This document shows positions 1 to 9,322 of a stretch of 64,000 bases of DNA, piece after piece. A program made the translations under genes and the position numbers. The stretch's first letter is position 1. Each line of letters begins with the position of its first letter. Under the pieces are notes generated by a model that was not told where the DNA came from, did no database searches, and was given only the letters and a program-made list of their open reading frames with translations. Source of the DNA: Glaciecola sp. XM2 (GTDB lineage Bacteria; Pseudomonadota; Gammaproteobacteria; Enterobacterales; Alteromonadaceae); NCBI RefSeq assembly GCF_018595715.1, contig NZ_JAHEOJ010000014.1:124001-188000 (forward strand). The letters run 5' to 3'.

Positions 1-1
1 A

Positions 2-1396
2 TTCAAAACCCCAGAGGGGCACAGCATCTTGGCAACATGCTCAGATGTCACCAAAAGAGTTCAAGCCGAAGAGAAAATTGAGTCACTTGCTTACTTTGAC
101 CCTTTAACGTCATTGCCAAATAGAAACAAAGTGTATGATACTTTAAACCGTTCTTCTGAGGGCGAGAAGGGCATGTATGGCATTGCTGCAATTGCCGATT
201 TAGATCAATTCAAGCGTATTAACGACACCCTTAGTCACAGCGTTGGCGATCAACTGATTGTGAAGTTAGCAGGGCGTCTTCAAAAAGAGTTTTCATTTTC
301 TGACCTAATCGCACGCCTCGGTGCCGATGAATTCTTATGTATTGAAGAAAACGTTTCAGAGAGTCTTAAAACGGCAGTAAATGGTGCGGAAGTGCTCGGT
401 GAACGTCTTAGAGCGTGTATTAACAAAGAAATTGAGATTGGCCTTCACAGCTATGCATTGACCGCAAGTATTGGTGTGGTCGTGTTTAAAAAAGGAAGTT
501 CGAATGCCGATGAAATTCTACAGTATGCTGATACTGCAATGTATGAGTCAAAACGTGCAGGCCGTAACCGCGTAACACTGTTTAAAAATGAGATGGCTAC
601 CCAAGCTGCACAATTGCTAGAGCTTGAGCGCGACATCATGAAAGCCATGTTTCGCGATGAGTTCTATTTTGTGCTGCAACCTATTGTGGACTCAGAGAAC
701 CATCATGTAATGGGGGCCGAAGCCCTTATGCGCTGGAAAAAAGATGGCAAAACAATTTCACCTGCTGAATTTATCCCCTTCTTAGAAGAAAGTGCGCTCA
801 TTGTTGAAGTCGGTGAGCGTATTCTTAGCGGCGTTTGCAGATATATCGCTGAATTAAAGCAAAGAAAAGTGCTTCCGAAAGGCTTTAAGGTAGCCGTCAA
901 TATTAGTGCTAAACAATTAGCTCGCCACGACTTCATTGAGACCGTGTCGCGGGTATTATTAAAGCACAATGTAAAAGGCGAAATGCTGGAGTTCGAAATC
1001 ACTGAAAGTGTGGCCTTGAACAATATGGCTGACACCATCAATAAAATAGTCAGCATCAAAAAAATGGGTGTGAGTTTCTCTTTGGATGACTTCGGTACTG
1101 GTTATAGCTCGTTAAGTCACCTTAAAGACTTGCCGGTAGATAAGTTGAAGATTGACCGTTCATTTATCAACGATATCACCGTCGATAAACAAGATGAAAA
1201 CCTCGTTCGCTCAATTATTCAGCTTTCCAAAAACCTCGGCTTGGTTACCGTAGCAGAGGGCGTAGAAACCCAAGAGCAGGTAGAATGGCTGATGTTACAA
1301 GGCACGCTCTTGCTACAGGGTTACTATTTCAGTAAACCGCTTGATATCGAAGATTTTGAAGCGACATACTTACCACAAGACCTGCCTAATAAATAA
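2..1396 (+). CDS. GGDEF/EAL c-di-GMP enzyme, 5' end outside window
   Basis: The frame is open to the left edge, so the gene starts upstream; residue numbers here count from the TTG at 29. The first residues resemble the end of a PAS/PAC module leading into a GGDEF domain (about 20-185) and an EAL domain (about 200-445). The GGDEF motif reads RLGADEF (96-102), with the second Gly replaced by Ala, so cyclase activity is uncertain. The EAL domain keeps EALMRW (231-236), the NIS Asn, the ITES Glu, the DDFGTGYSS acidic pair, the KID Lys and VAEGVET, so c-di-GMP phosphodiesterase activity is likely. The role is c-di-GMP turnover in response to an unseen N-terminal sensor. Family assignment is firm; the net enzymatic direction is inferred. 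Confidence 0.93.
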   Translation, partial: FKTPEGHSILATCSDVTKRVQAEEKIESLAYFDPLTSLPNRNKVYDTLNRSSEGEKGMYGIAAIADLDQFKRINDTLSHSVGDQLIVKLAGRLQKEFSFSDLIARLGADEFLCIEENVSESLKTAVNGAEVLGERLRACINKEIEIGLHSYALTASIGVVVFKKGSSNADEILQYADTAMYESKRAGRNRVTLFKNEMATQAAQLLELERDIMKAMFRDEFYFVLQPIVDSENHHVMGAEALMRWKKDGKTISPAEFIPFLEESALIVEVGERILSGVCRYIAELKQRKVLPKGFKVAVNISAKQLARHDFIETVSRVLLKHNVKGEMLEFEITESVALNNMADTINKIVSIKKMGVSFSLDDFGTGYSSLSHLKDLPVDKLKIDRSFINDITVDKQDENLVRSIIQLSKNLGLVTVAEGVETQEQVEWLMLQGTLLLQGYYFSKPLDIEDFEATYLPQDLPNK

Positions 1397-1696
1397 AGTA
1401 TCAATATCATACAAAGCGCTTCTTTTCGTACATGTCAGCTATGCATAGCGCACAGGCATTGCGAAAACGAAGCGCTTTTGTTGTGTGTAACACCTATTCG
1501 CCAATATCAGTATTCAGTTTTTAAGAGACGACCTAGCCATAATCAATGTTGCGCGGGTCATTAATTGCGAACACATTCTGTTACAACATTGTAAAAATTT
1601 AATGAACATAATGTTGCAAGCGGCCGGCCAATGTCATTTACTAGTGGAGGTAAAAAAGCACTTCACACATAACAAAAACGACAGAGGCTCATTTTT
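1397..1696. other. Intergenic region with two inverted repeats
   Basis: This 300-base gap has no plausible gene. It holds an imperfect inverted repeat: arms 1412-1428 and 1462-1480 match as AAAGCGCTTC(G)TTTTCG, with a loop of about 33 bases. The repeat may terminate the upstream gene. A perfect palindrome TTACAA-N2-TTGTAA lies at 1581-1594, about 100 bases before the acylase gene, and could be an operator. No regulator is assigned. Confidence 0.4.
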
Positions 1697-4168
1697 ATGA
1701 ATACAGTTCAAACGCGTAAACGCAAATTACCGCTACTGATAGGGGCTTTATTAGCAACTAGCATGATTTTAGGCGGTTGCTTAGGCGATGATAAACCTAG
1801 GCCAATTCCACCGCCTGCAGCACCAGCGCCAACACCACCACCGCCGCCACCGCCTGAGTTTTCAGCCGAGATTCAGCGCACTGAGTTTGGTATTCCGCAT
1901 ATTATGGCCGAAGATTATAAAGGTTTAGGCTACGGCCTTGGTTATGCATTTGCTAGCGATAACATTTGCTCGTTAGCGAGAGAGATTGTGGTTGCCAGCG
2001 GCACAAGTGCATTAAACTTTGAACCGAGCGCGCGCAACATCACCTCTGACGTATTTTACACGTGGTACAACGAGCCAAGCAGACGAATGGCATTGCTTGA
2101 CGTGCAAGAGCAAGAAGTTCGCGACGCTATTCAAGGTTACGCCGCCGGCTATAGCCGTTATCTGCGCGACACTGGCGTAGATAATATTGACCCAGCTTGC
2201 GCAGGAGAGCCTTGGGTGACCGAAATTACTGAGATGGATCTCGCTGCCGTATACGGTAAAGGCAACTTAAGAGGCGGGCTTTCTAACTTTGTGACGCCAA
2301 TTGTCTTGGCACAGCCACCGTCAGCAAGTGCGGTTGCGCCAGCAGTAGGTGAAGATATCCCCGCATTTGATTTAACACGAATCAACGTACTTGAGGGGGG
2401 CAGTAACGCTTATGCCTTAGGTTCAGAATCGACAGAAAACGGCAGTGGCATGTTGTATGGCAACCCCCATGAACCTTGGTATGGTGTACAAAGGTTCTAT
2501 CAATTCCATTTGACCATTCCAGGTGAAATAGATGTGATGGGCGCGGGTCAACAAGGGCAGCCCTTTGTGAACATTGGTTTTAACAAAGACGTTGCTTGGA
2601 GTCATACGGTATCAACCGCTAAGCGCTTTACTTTGTATCAACTGCAGTTAGTGCCGGGTGATGACTTAAAGTACCGATATACCAATGCTGATGGAGAGGT
2701 GGAAGAACGCGATATCACCCGTGAAGAAATCACCATCGATTTACCTGGTGGTGCAACGCATACAGGCGCCATTTATAACTCCCATTTTGGCCCAATGTTG
2801 GCAGCGCAGTTTATTAACGGGGCGTTACCAAGTTGGGGTACCTTTAACCTTGCATTTGCTATTCGTGATGCAGCTTCAGAGAATCCACGCGGCGTGAATC
2901 AGTGGTATTCCATGAACAAAGCCACGAGTTCTGAAGACCTGTTAGATCGCATGAAAACCGTACTCGGTCTGCCGTTTGTAAATACGATTGCCGCTGATCG
3001 TGATGGCAACGCACTGTATGCAGATATGTCGACGGTCCCACATGTGACCAGCGCGCAATTTGCCGCTTGTGTAGGTGCCAACCCTGCACTTCAGGCACTC
3101 GCCGCAGCGGGTATTCCTGGGCTTGATGGCAGCACAGCAGCGTGTGAATGGGGAAGTGATGAAGATTCTCCACAAGAAGGTATTTTTGGTGGGTCTAACT
3201 TGCCAGCGTTGTTAAATACCACTTATTCAACTAACTCAAATGACAGTTACTGGATGAGTAATCCTGATGAGCCTTTAAACCAAGAGTTCTCGCCTCTATT
3301 GAGACGAAACTTAGTGGCTCGTCCAGGGGTTTCTGTTGCAGCGGCTGCTCCGCGCTTACTTCGCACGCGTATGGGGGTTGTGCAAGTGCAAGAGCGCCTC
3401 TCGGGTGAAGACGGTCTTGGTGGAAACAAATTCAGCCTGCGTAAGCTACAAGAAGTGGGTTACAGCAACCGTAATTATGCTGCTGAACTCGTTTTAGATG
3501 ACGTACTGGCTGATTGTGAAGCCAATGCTTTAATGCCAGTGACAGGTGGCGGGACTATTGACGCTACCGAAGCGTGTGAAGTTCTAGGCAACTGGGATAG
3601 AGCAAATAACGTAGGTAGCCGCGGTGCGCACGTGTTTAGAGAGTTCTCTAGAAATGTGAACTATGAAGGGAATATCGAAACCGCATTTAGCGTGCCTTTT
3701 GACGAAGCTGACCCGGTAAACACTCCAAGAGGCTTCATTGTTAATGAGAGTACACGTCGCGCTTTGGGTGACGCTATCCAATTGTTTGTAGATCGCGGCG
3801 TTGCATTAGATGAGCAATTAGGTAACTTGCAGTTTGAAACCGTTGCTGGAACAGGCGAGCGTATTCCTATGCATGGTGGTAGAGGTCAAGAGGGCGTATT
3901 TAACGTGATCTTTGTTCCTGGCGCTGACGCAGACGGTAACTACACACCTGTCACTGGCGGGCCAACGTACATGCAGACCGTAACTTGGGATGCCGACGGC
4001 CCAGTAGCCGAAGCGTTGTTAGGTCAATCGCAATCAGCTGATGCTACCAACCCATTTAGCCGTGACCAAACCAGACGTTATTCAGAGAAAAACTGGATAC
4101 CTATGCCGTTTAGTCAAGCTGAAATTGCAGCCAGCGCAATTGGCGAGAAGGTCGTAATAACTGAGTAA
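1697..4168 (+). CDS. Lipoprotein penicillin-acylase family (S45) Ntn-hydrolase
   Basis: The 823-residue protein belongs to the penicillin amidase/acyl-homoserine-lactone acylase family, which cleaves amide bonds of acylated amines and matures by autocatalytic splitting. The N-terminus has a charged region, a hydrophobic stretch and a lipobox LGGC with Cys28, so it should be a lipoprotein. A Pro-rich linker follows (about 36-53). The family's catalytic Ser, the N-terminus of the beta chain, is best placed at Ser236 in EGGSNAYALG, followed by the usual GNPHEPW oxyanion region. The alpha segment carries FGIPHI and the GLGYAFASDNI region typical of the family. The substrate cannot be told: lactam, AHL and acyl-peptide are all possible. 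A short leader upstream contains GGAGG about 45 bases before the ATG, but no strong SD sits right at the start. Confidence 0.9.
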   Translation: MNTVQTRKRKLPLLIGALLATSMILGGCLGDDKPRPIPPPAAPAPTPPPPPPPEFSAEIQRTEFGIPHIMAEDYKGLGYGLGYAFASDNICSLAREIVVASGTSALNFEPSARNITSDVFYTWYNEPSRRMALLDVQEQEVRDAIQGYAAGYSRYLRDTGVDNIDPACAGEPWVTEITEMDLAAVYGKGNLRGGLSNFVTPIVLAQPPSASAVAPAVGEDIPAFDLTRINVLEGGSNAYALGSESTENGSGMLYGNPHEPWYGVQRFYQFHLTIPGEIDVMGAGQQGQPFVNIGFNKDVAWSHTVSTAKRFTLYQLQLVPGDDLKYRYTNADGEVEERDITREEITIDLPGGATHTGAIYNSHFGPMLAAQFINGALPSWGTFNLAFAIRDAASENPRGVNQWYSMNKATSSEDLLDRMKTVLGLPFVNTIAADRDGNALYADMSTVPHVTSAQFAACVGANPALQALAAAGIPGLDGSTAACEWGSDEDSPQEGIFGGSNLPALLNTTYSTNSNDSYWMSNPDEPLNQEFSPLLRRNLVARPGVSVAAAAPRLLRTRMGVVQVQERLSGEDGLGGNKFSLRKLQEVGYSNRNYAAELVLDDVLADCEANALMPVTGGGTIDATEACEVLGNWDRANNVGSRGAHVFREFSRNVNYEGNIETAFSVPFDEADPVNTPRGFIVNESTRRALGDAIQLFVDRGVALDEQLGNLQFETVAGTGERIPMHGGRGQEGVFNVIFVPGADADGNYTPVTGGPTYMQTVTWDADGPVAEALLGQSQSADATNPFSRDQTRRYSEKNWIPMPFSQAEIAASAIGEKVVITE

Positions 4169-4224
4169 GGGGTAAAACAGTCGCTAAGCCTATAATGCAT
4201 GGCTTGGCGATACCTCATGTGATT

Positions 4225-4243
4225 GAGAAGACGATGTCTTCTC
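4225..4243. repeat. Perfect 8-bp hairpin
   Basis: GAGAAGAC and GTCTTCTC are separated by three bases just upstream of the strong terminator. It may help stop transcription leaving the acylase gene. Confidence 0.45.
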
Positions 4244-4247
4244 CTAT

Positions 4248-4277
4248 AAAAAAAGACGCTACAAGGCGTCTTTTTTT
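4248..4277. terminator. Bidirectional intrinsic terminator
   Basis: An A-run, the stem GACGC/GCGTC with a TACAAG loop, and a T-run form a terminator that works in both directions. It lies between the convergent acylase gene (+) and tmRNA (-). Confidence 0.85.
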
Positions 4278-4282
4278 GAAGG

Positions 4283-4641
4283 TGGTGGAGCTGGCGGGAT
4301 TTGAACCCGCGTCCAGAAAGCGTCAACCTTTGGTACTACATGCTTAGTTTGTCTTTTATTTAACCCTATGAACTCCGGCAAACAGGATTTCTTCGGGCTG
4401 GCCTAATACTATTTCGCGGTTCAACCTTAGACAAGTTTCCCTCGCTAGTTCATTAGTATGACCTTCCAAACCTTCACGAATGAACAACGGCTGAAGTGGA
4501 AGGGCCTATACAGGTTATTAAGCTGCTAGTGCGTAGTTTTCGTCGTTTGCGACTATTTTTTTGCGGCTTTTTAAAGAGGCAAACCGCACCTCTGCATGCA
4601 CCTCCGGCATCATTGAATCCTGTCGAATCCAGAGCAGCCCC
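4283..4641 (-). ncRNA. ssrA: tmRNA (SsrA), one-piece
   Basis: On the minus strand the RNA starts GGGGCTGC-TCTGGATTCGAC, the conserved 5' tRNA-like half, and ends with a T-arm GGTTCAAATCC and AGCTCCACCA, so CCA is encoded. Length is 359 nt, normal for a one-piece gammaproteobacterial tmRNA. The internal reading frame encodes ANDENYALAA followed by tandem stops, the same tag as E. coli. With SmpB it rescues stalled ribosomes and tags the nascent chains for proteolysis. Its partner smpB lies about 5 kb away on the same strand. Several small ORFs overlapping this locus are artefacts. Confidence 0.97.
4518..4550 (-). other. tmRNA tag-peptide reading frame (ANDENYALAA)
   Basis: The resume codon GCA follows the conserved TAGTC. 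Ten codons give ANDENYALAA, ended by TAA, with a second TAA directly after. The C-terminal LAA is the ClpXP/ClpAP recognition signal in known tags. Confidence 0.95.
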
Positions 4642-4653
4642 GAAGCAAAGTGC

Positions 4654-4659
4654 ATTATA
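4654..4659 (-). promoter_or_regulatory. -10 element of the ssrA promoter
   Basis: A consensus TATAAT on the minus strand lies 12 bases upstream of the mature tmRNA 5' end, which leaves room for a short precursor trimmed by RNase P. The -35 region is weak (TTCTGT-like). Confidence 0.6.
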
Positions 4660-4777
4660 ACACATACAGAACTTAATACAGAACAAGATTTTATATCTGT
4701 TATGGATTGCGCCATTAAACTTTTAAACAATCAATTGTCGATGTTATGCTACGCGCTTTTTACAGAGAGCCGTATAT

Positions 4778-6001
4778 ATGTTGTTTGAGCCAATCACGCT
4801 TCCATGTGGACAAACCCTAAAAAATCGTGCCGTAAAAGCAGCCATGGAAGAGAATATGGCAGATGCTTCACACTATCCTTCTGTTGGTTTAAAAAAGCTC
4901 TATAGTGCTTGGGCGCATGGTGGTGTTGGTTTGATCATTTCAGGCAACGTCATGATTGATAAAATGGCCATGACGGGCCCCGGTGGTGTGGTGCTAGAAA
5001 AACACACGCCGCTTGATGCATTTACCGACTGGGCAACGCAAGCCAAGCAAAATCAATGCAAAGCCATTATGCAAATTAACCACCCTGGGCGTCAGGTAAT
5101 GAAGAATATGGGCGGTAAAAATCTCTCTGCGTCAGATATAGCAGTGGATATCGGTAAGCATTCTAATTTGCTAGCTCAGCCGCGAGCGATGACAAATGAT
5201 GAGATTCTAGACGTCATTCAACGCTTTGTTGATACCGCACTTAAAGCTAAAGATGCCGGTTTTGATGGCGTTCAAATTCATGCGGCGCATGGTTATCTTC
5301 TCTCACAATTTCTATCTCCGCTCACTAACAAACGCAACGATGAATGGGGTGGGGACCTGCACAATCGCGCTCGCATCTTGTATGAGGTAATACAGCGTGT
5401 GCGCGAAGCAGTGGGGACAACGTTTATCGTTGCGGTAAAGATAAACTCTGCTGATTTTCAGCGCGGCGGCTTTGATGTTGAGGACGCTATTTCTGTAGTA
5501 ACAACCCTCAATACGTTGAGCTTGGATTTTGTTGAACTATCGGGCGGCTCTTATGAAGCGCCAGCGATGCAAGGAAAGTCAGGAGATGAAAGAACTTTGG
5601 CAAGAGAAGCTTACTTCTTGGAGTTTGCAACGCAGATTGCTGAGCACGCCAAGATGCCCATTATGGTCACCGGCGGCATCAAGCGACGTCATATAGCTGA
5701 AAAGGTCTTAAGTAAAAACGTTGACTTGATTGGCATGGCCAGTGCCCTCGCATTTTCACCTGATTTAGTGAAAAAGTGGCAAAAAGGCAATGAAATCGAT
5801 GGCTTTGTACCTAATGTTCAGTGGAAAGACAAAGCGATGACGGGGCTTGCAAATATGGCCTTAGTAAAGCGTCAACTGCAAAGAATGGGCAAGGGAAAAA
5901 CACCAAGGACCAATCATAGCCCGTTGCTTTCACTTATTTTAGATAGAGTGCGTATTGCGCGTTTAACCAAGGCTTACAGACGCTGGATAGCCGTAGATTA
6001 G
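4778..6001 (+). CDS. NADH:flavin oxidoreductase, Old Yellow Enzyme family
   Basis: This is a 407-residue TIM-barrel FMN oxidoreductase. The N-terminus FEPITLPCGQTLKNR, the QINHPGRQ segment, the QIHAAHGYLLSQFLSP signature with the following NKRNDEWGG, and the late MVTGGIKRR FMN-phosphate loop are all present. Family members reduce activated C=C bonds (enones, nitro compounds, 2,4-dienoyl-CoA). The protein stops after the barrel, with no FAD/NAD C-terminal domain of the FadH type, so it is the short OYE-like class, cytosolic. It stands alone; the ATG is preceded by GAGAG. The physiological substrate is unknown. Confidence 0.93.
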   Translation: MLFEPITLPCGQTLKNRAVKAAMEENMADASHYPSVGLKKLYSAWAHGGVGLIISGNVMIDKMAMTGPGGVVLEKHTPLDAFTDWATQAKQNQCKAIMQINHPGRQVMKNMGGKNLSASDIAVDIGKHSNLLAQPRAMTNDEILDVIQRFVDTALKAKDAGFDGVQIHAAHGYLLSQFLSPLTNKRNDEWGGDLHNRARILYEVIQRVREAVGTTFIVAVKINSADFQRGGFDVEDAISVVTTLNTLSLDFVELSGGSYEAPAMQGKSGDERTLAREAYFLEFATQIAEHAKMPIMVTGGIKRRHIAEKVLSKNVDLIGMASALAFSPDLVKKWQKGNEIDGFVPNVQWKDKAMTGLANMALVKRQLQRMGKGKTPRTNHSPLLSLILDRVRIARLTKAYRRWIAVD

Positions 6002-6145
6002 CTAAAGCGAGCTACATGAGCGATGCTCAGTAAACGAATGCCCCCTATCTTTCACGCTAAAGCTGAGTGTAAAAAAGCACGCTTTCTATGTGGGGATTTT
6101 GTGTTATGGTTATAAAACAACCTACTGCATAAAAGGATTTTCCCC

Positions 6146-8761
6146 ATGATGATTCGCATTTCTGCATTTGTCATTTTATTCATTATGGTGCTGTTTAACA
6201 GCACTCCCGCACATTCAACCATGCTTCAATCACCTGAAGAGCCTCAACAAAGCGAGCAAGAAAGCGAGTCGCAAGAGGATAAAAGTGAGAATGAAGACGA
6301 GGATAAAGAAGACACTTTAGAAGAAATGGTCGAGGGTATGGAGGCCAAGCCAGGCATCTTTACACTTTATCAAGATTCAGAGTCCGGTAAGTTGCACATG
6401 CAGATTAAAGCATCGCAACTGAATCAGGAGTTCTTGTATTTTGCTTTTGTTCAAAACGGCGTTTTAGAAGCGTTCACCCGAAGAGGGGCTCAAATTGCTC
6501 AAGATGTGATCGAGCTGCGCCGCTATTACGATCGCATAGAGTTTGTAAAGAAGAACACCAGTTTTCAAATTGACCCAGAGAGCCCTTTGGCAAATGGCGG
6601 AATGGCAAACATTACCAATGCGGTTTTAGCGAGCGCTGAAATTACCGCGACCTCAGAGGACGGTAGCAGCTTTTTGATAGATGCTGATCCGCTCTTTCAA
6701 ACCGAGACACTTGCGCAACTAACGTACAATCTTAATCCACAGGCAAAGCCATATGAGCAGTTTTCGCTTGGTAAGCTAGCCGAAGACAAGGTGAAGTATG
6801 CATATGTAGGCGTTTACCCTGAAAACATGAATATACGCACCGACTACGTGTTTCAAAACTCAAAGCCTTGGGTTGGCGGAAGTGAGCGCGTTGCTGATGC
6901 CCGTTCAACTACGATAACGGTTCAACATAGTTTTTTAACCATACCCGATAATGATTATGTGCCGCGCTACGACGACCAGCGTGTAGGCTATTTTGGCGCT
7001 CAAATAACCGACCTGAACAGTTTTGATTTCTTGCCTTATCGCGACCTAATTTCCCGCTGGCACTTGGTTAAAAAAGACCCTGACGCTGCTCTATCAGAGC
7101 CCGTAGAGCCTATAGTTTGGTGGATTGAAAATACAACACCTTTAGAGTATCGCGAAATTATGCGTCAAGGCGTATTGGCGTGGAATAGTGCTTTTGAGAA
7201 GGCCGGATTTAAAAATGCCATTGTGGTAAATATTCAGCCTGATGATGCAACCTGGAGCGCCGAAGATGTGCGTTATAACGTCGTGCGATGGTCAAACACC
7301 CCTGGTGCGGGTTCTGCGTTTGGTCCAAGCTATATCAATCCTCGCACGGGTCAAATCATGGGCGGCGATGTAATGTTTGAACATTCGTTTTTAAGCAGCT
7401 ACGGCTTTAGAGGCGATGTGCTTGGCAATCCTGATGCATTTTTGAGTGATTTAGTAAATGGTCCAGAAGAACATCATCATCATGACATAAACGCGTCTAC
7501 TATGCGCTGCTCTAAAGGGTACGAAATGCGTGAAATGACCAACTTTGGTCATTTAGCACTCTCTGCGATGAATGCTTCGGTCAGTGATAAGCGCAAGATT
7601 ATTGAACAGATGCTAATGGAGCTAATGCTGCACGAGGTAGGTCATGCCCTTGGCTTAAGCCACAACATGAAAGCCTCAAATTACCGCTCGATAGAAGAAG
7701 CGCTTGATGACTCAGTTACGCAAGGGGTTACCACCGCTTCTGTGATGGATTACACAGCGCTAGTAGTGGCAAAACCAGGTAAAGAGCAGGGCGACTTTTT
7801 CGCCTCCAAGCCCGGTCCATATGATGATTGGGCGATTCAGTTTGGCTATGACCCTTCAGTAGAAGGCGATGCAAGAGAGGCATTGTTAGCACGTTCAACT
7901 GAGCCAGCTTTAATGTTTGGCAACGATGCAGATGATATGCGTTCACCGGGGCGGGGTATAGACCCACGTGTGAATATCTGGGATATGTCGAGCGATAGTA
8001 TTGGTTTTGCCCAATATCAGTTTGAATTAGTTAATGAAATTACACCGGTGCTCAAAAGCAAACTTGCTTCAGACGGTGAGAGCTTTGCTAAAATCCGCAC
8101 AGCTGCGGCGACCATGATCACGTACAACGGTCGGCCCGCAGCCGCCGTTGCTAGCTATATTGGTGGTGTTGAGGTATCTCGCTTTGTACAAGGGCAAGCT
8201 GGGGCAACACAACCTTACAAGCCGGTAGATGCTGCTACGCAGCGCCGAGCAATGGCAGTGCTTGAAGAGTTTATCTTAGCGCCCGATGCATTTGAGTTAC
8301 CACAGGAGCTTATTACCCACTCAGCAATGCAGCGTCGAGGCTTTAGCTTGTGGGGACAAACCGAAGATCCAAAACTGCACAGCGCGATCATTGGCGTTCA
8401 ACAAGCGGTATTTTCACGCTTGCTTAATCCAACCGTCATGTTGCGTATTAGCGATACTCAAATGTATGGCAATGAGTATTCAGTTGATTTGATGATGAAT
8501 GATCTGACGGACGCGATATTTTTAGCGGACTTAAAAGAGTCAGTAAATAGTCGTCGTCAGGTGCTACAGCATGAATATGTGACTCGTCTGATTGCAATGC
8601 TACAAAGCAGTGAATACGACCCATTAGCAAAAGCGGCTACCTTTGCGCAATTGCAGCGCATTGAGGGTTGGGTTGAACGGGGCCGTGGCAAAGACAATGC
8701 GACCAAGGTTCACCGCAATTACTTAGCGCATTTGATTAAAATGGCAATGGAGCCACAATAG
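6146..8761 (+). CDS. Exported zinc metalloprotease, DUF5117/DUF4953 type
   Basis: The 871-residue protein starts with a signal peptide (MMIRISAFVILFIMVLFNSTPAHS). A strongly acidic, low-complexity linker of Glu, Gln, Ser and Asp follows (about 28-64). The catalytic zinc motif HEVGHALGLSH spans residues 496-506, with the metzincin Met-turn SVMDY (Met534) downstream. The upstream part (KPGIFTLYQD to ERVADARSTTITVQHSF) matches the large exported Met-zincins carrying DUF5117/DUF4953. It probably acts in the periplasm or outside the cell. SD AAGGA precedes the ATG. Substrate unknown; the protease call rests on the intact zinc site. The acidic linker is unusual and could mediate cation binding or surface display. 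Confidence 0.9.
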   Translation: MMIRISAFVILFIMVLFNSTPAHSTMLQSPEEPQQSEQESESQEDKSENEDEDKEDTLEEMVEGMEAKPGIFTLYQDSESGKLHMQIKASQLNQEFLYFAFVQNGVLEAFTRRGAQIAQDVIELRRYYDRIEFVKKNTSFQIDPESPLANGGMANITNAVLASAEITATSEDGSSFLIDADPLFQTETLAQLTYNLNPQAKPYEQFSLGKLAEDKVKYAYVGVYPENMNIRTDYVFQNSKPWVGGSERVADARSTTITVQHSFLTIPDNDYVPRYDDQRVGYFGAQITDLNSFDFLPYRDLISRWHLVKKDPDAALSEPVEPIVWWIENTTPLEYREIMRQGVLAWNSAFEKAGFKNAIVVNIQPDDATWSAEDVRYNVVRWSNTPGAGSAFGPSYINPRTGQIMGGDVMFEHSFLSSYGFRGDVLGNPDAFLSDLVNGPEEHHHHDINASTMRCSKGYEMREMTNFGHLALSAMNASVSDKRKIIEQMLMELMLHEVGHALGLSHNMKASNYRSIEEALDDSVTQGVTTASVMDYTALVVAKPGKEQGDFFASKPGPYDDWAIQFGYDPSVEGDAREALLARSTEPALMFGNDADDMRSPGRGIDPRVNIWDMSSDSIGFAQYQFELVNEITPVLKSKLASDGESFAKIRTAAATMITYNGRPAAAVASYIGGVEVSRFVQGQAGATQPYKPVDAATQRRAMAVLEEFILAPDAFELPQELITHSAMQRRGFSLWGQTEDPKLHSAIIGVQQAVFSRLLNPTVMLRISDTQMYGNEYSVDLMMNDLTDAIFLADLKESVNSRRQVLQHEYVTRLIAMLQSSEYDPLAKAATFAQLQRIEGWVERGRGKDNATKVHRNYLAHLIKMAMEPQ

Positions 8762-8831
8762 TATAGGCAAACGCGGCATGGACGCCGTTGTTTTTATTTA
8801 TCAAGAGTAAGCACTAAGAGGATTAACCAAG

Positions 8832-9284
8832 ATGCATCGATGTATCGTTTTACTGCTAAGCTTGCTAGCGATTAGCACCCATTCATTAAGTCAGAGCAAT
8901 GAGTATGATGAAGCACTAGCCAACAAGTTAGGTGCTGACGAATATGGTATGAAGAGCTATGTTATGGTTATCTTAACTACCGGCTCGGTTGAAATTGAAG
9001 ATAAACAAACTCGTGATAAGGTGTTTGCGGGTCATTTTGAAAACATGAGTAAACTCGCAACACAGCAGTTGCTTGCGGTGGCTGGGCCGTTTAGCAATGC
9101 AGCGCCAAAACGCGGGCTATTTATTTTGAATGTGGATAACATTGAAGAGGCTGAAAAGCTCGTTAACACCGACCCTGCGGTTCAAGCGGGAGTATTTGAT
9201 TACGAACTCAGCTTGTTATATAGCTCTGCCGCATTAATGCTGGTCAACGAAAACCATAAATCATTACAAAAAACACAAATGTGA
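8832..9284 (+). CDS. Exported YciI-like protein
   Basis: This 150-residue protein has a signal peptide (MHRCIVLLLSLLAISTHSLS) followed by a YciI-type ferredoxin-like fold. The pattern SYVMVILTTG, GHFENMSKLA, LAVAGPF, RGLFILNV, EEAEKLVNTDPAVQAGVFDYEL is typical of the family. Cytosolic YciI proteins are small and of uncertain enzymatic role; a secreted version next to a secreted protease suggests a periplasmic job. It lies 70 bases after the metalloprotease gene and may be cotranscribed. SD AGAGGA precedes the ATG. Confidence 0.82.
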   Translation: MHRCIVLLLSLLAISTHSLSQSNEYDEALANKLGADEYGMKSYVMVILTTGSVEIEDKQTRDKVFAGHFENMSKLATQQLLAVAGPFSNAAPKRGLFILNVDNIEEAEKLVNTDPAVQAGVFDYELSLLYSSAALMLVNENHKSLQKTQM

Positions 9285-9294
9285 TTACGCGTTA

Positions 9295-9322
9295 AAGCAT
9301 AGCTAGCTCATTAGCTATGCTT
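9295..9322. terminator. Perfect 10-bp inverted repeat at convergent gene ends
   Basis: AAGCATAGCT and AGCTATGCTT with an 8-base loop lie between the YciI-like gene (+) and smpB (-). The right arm overlaps the last codons of smpB. U-tracts are poor, so termination activity is uncertain. Confidence 0.45.

Noticed and set aside
4474-4788. Several 70-residue frames on both strands around 4.5-4.8 kb
   Set aside because: They overlap the tmRNA gene and its promoter; tmRNA explains the sequence.
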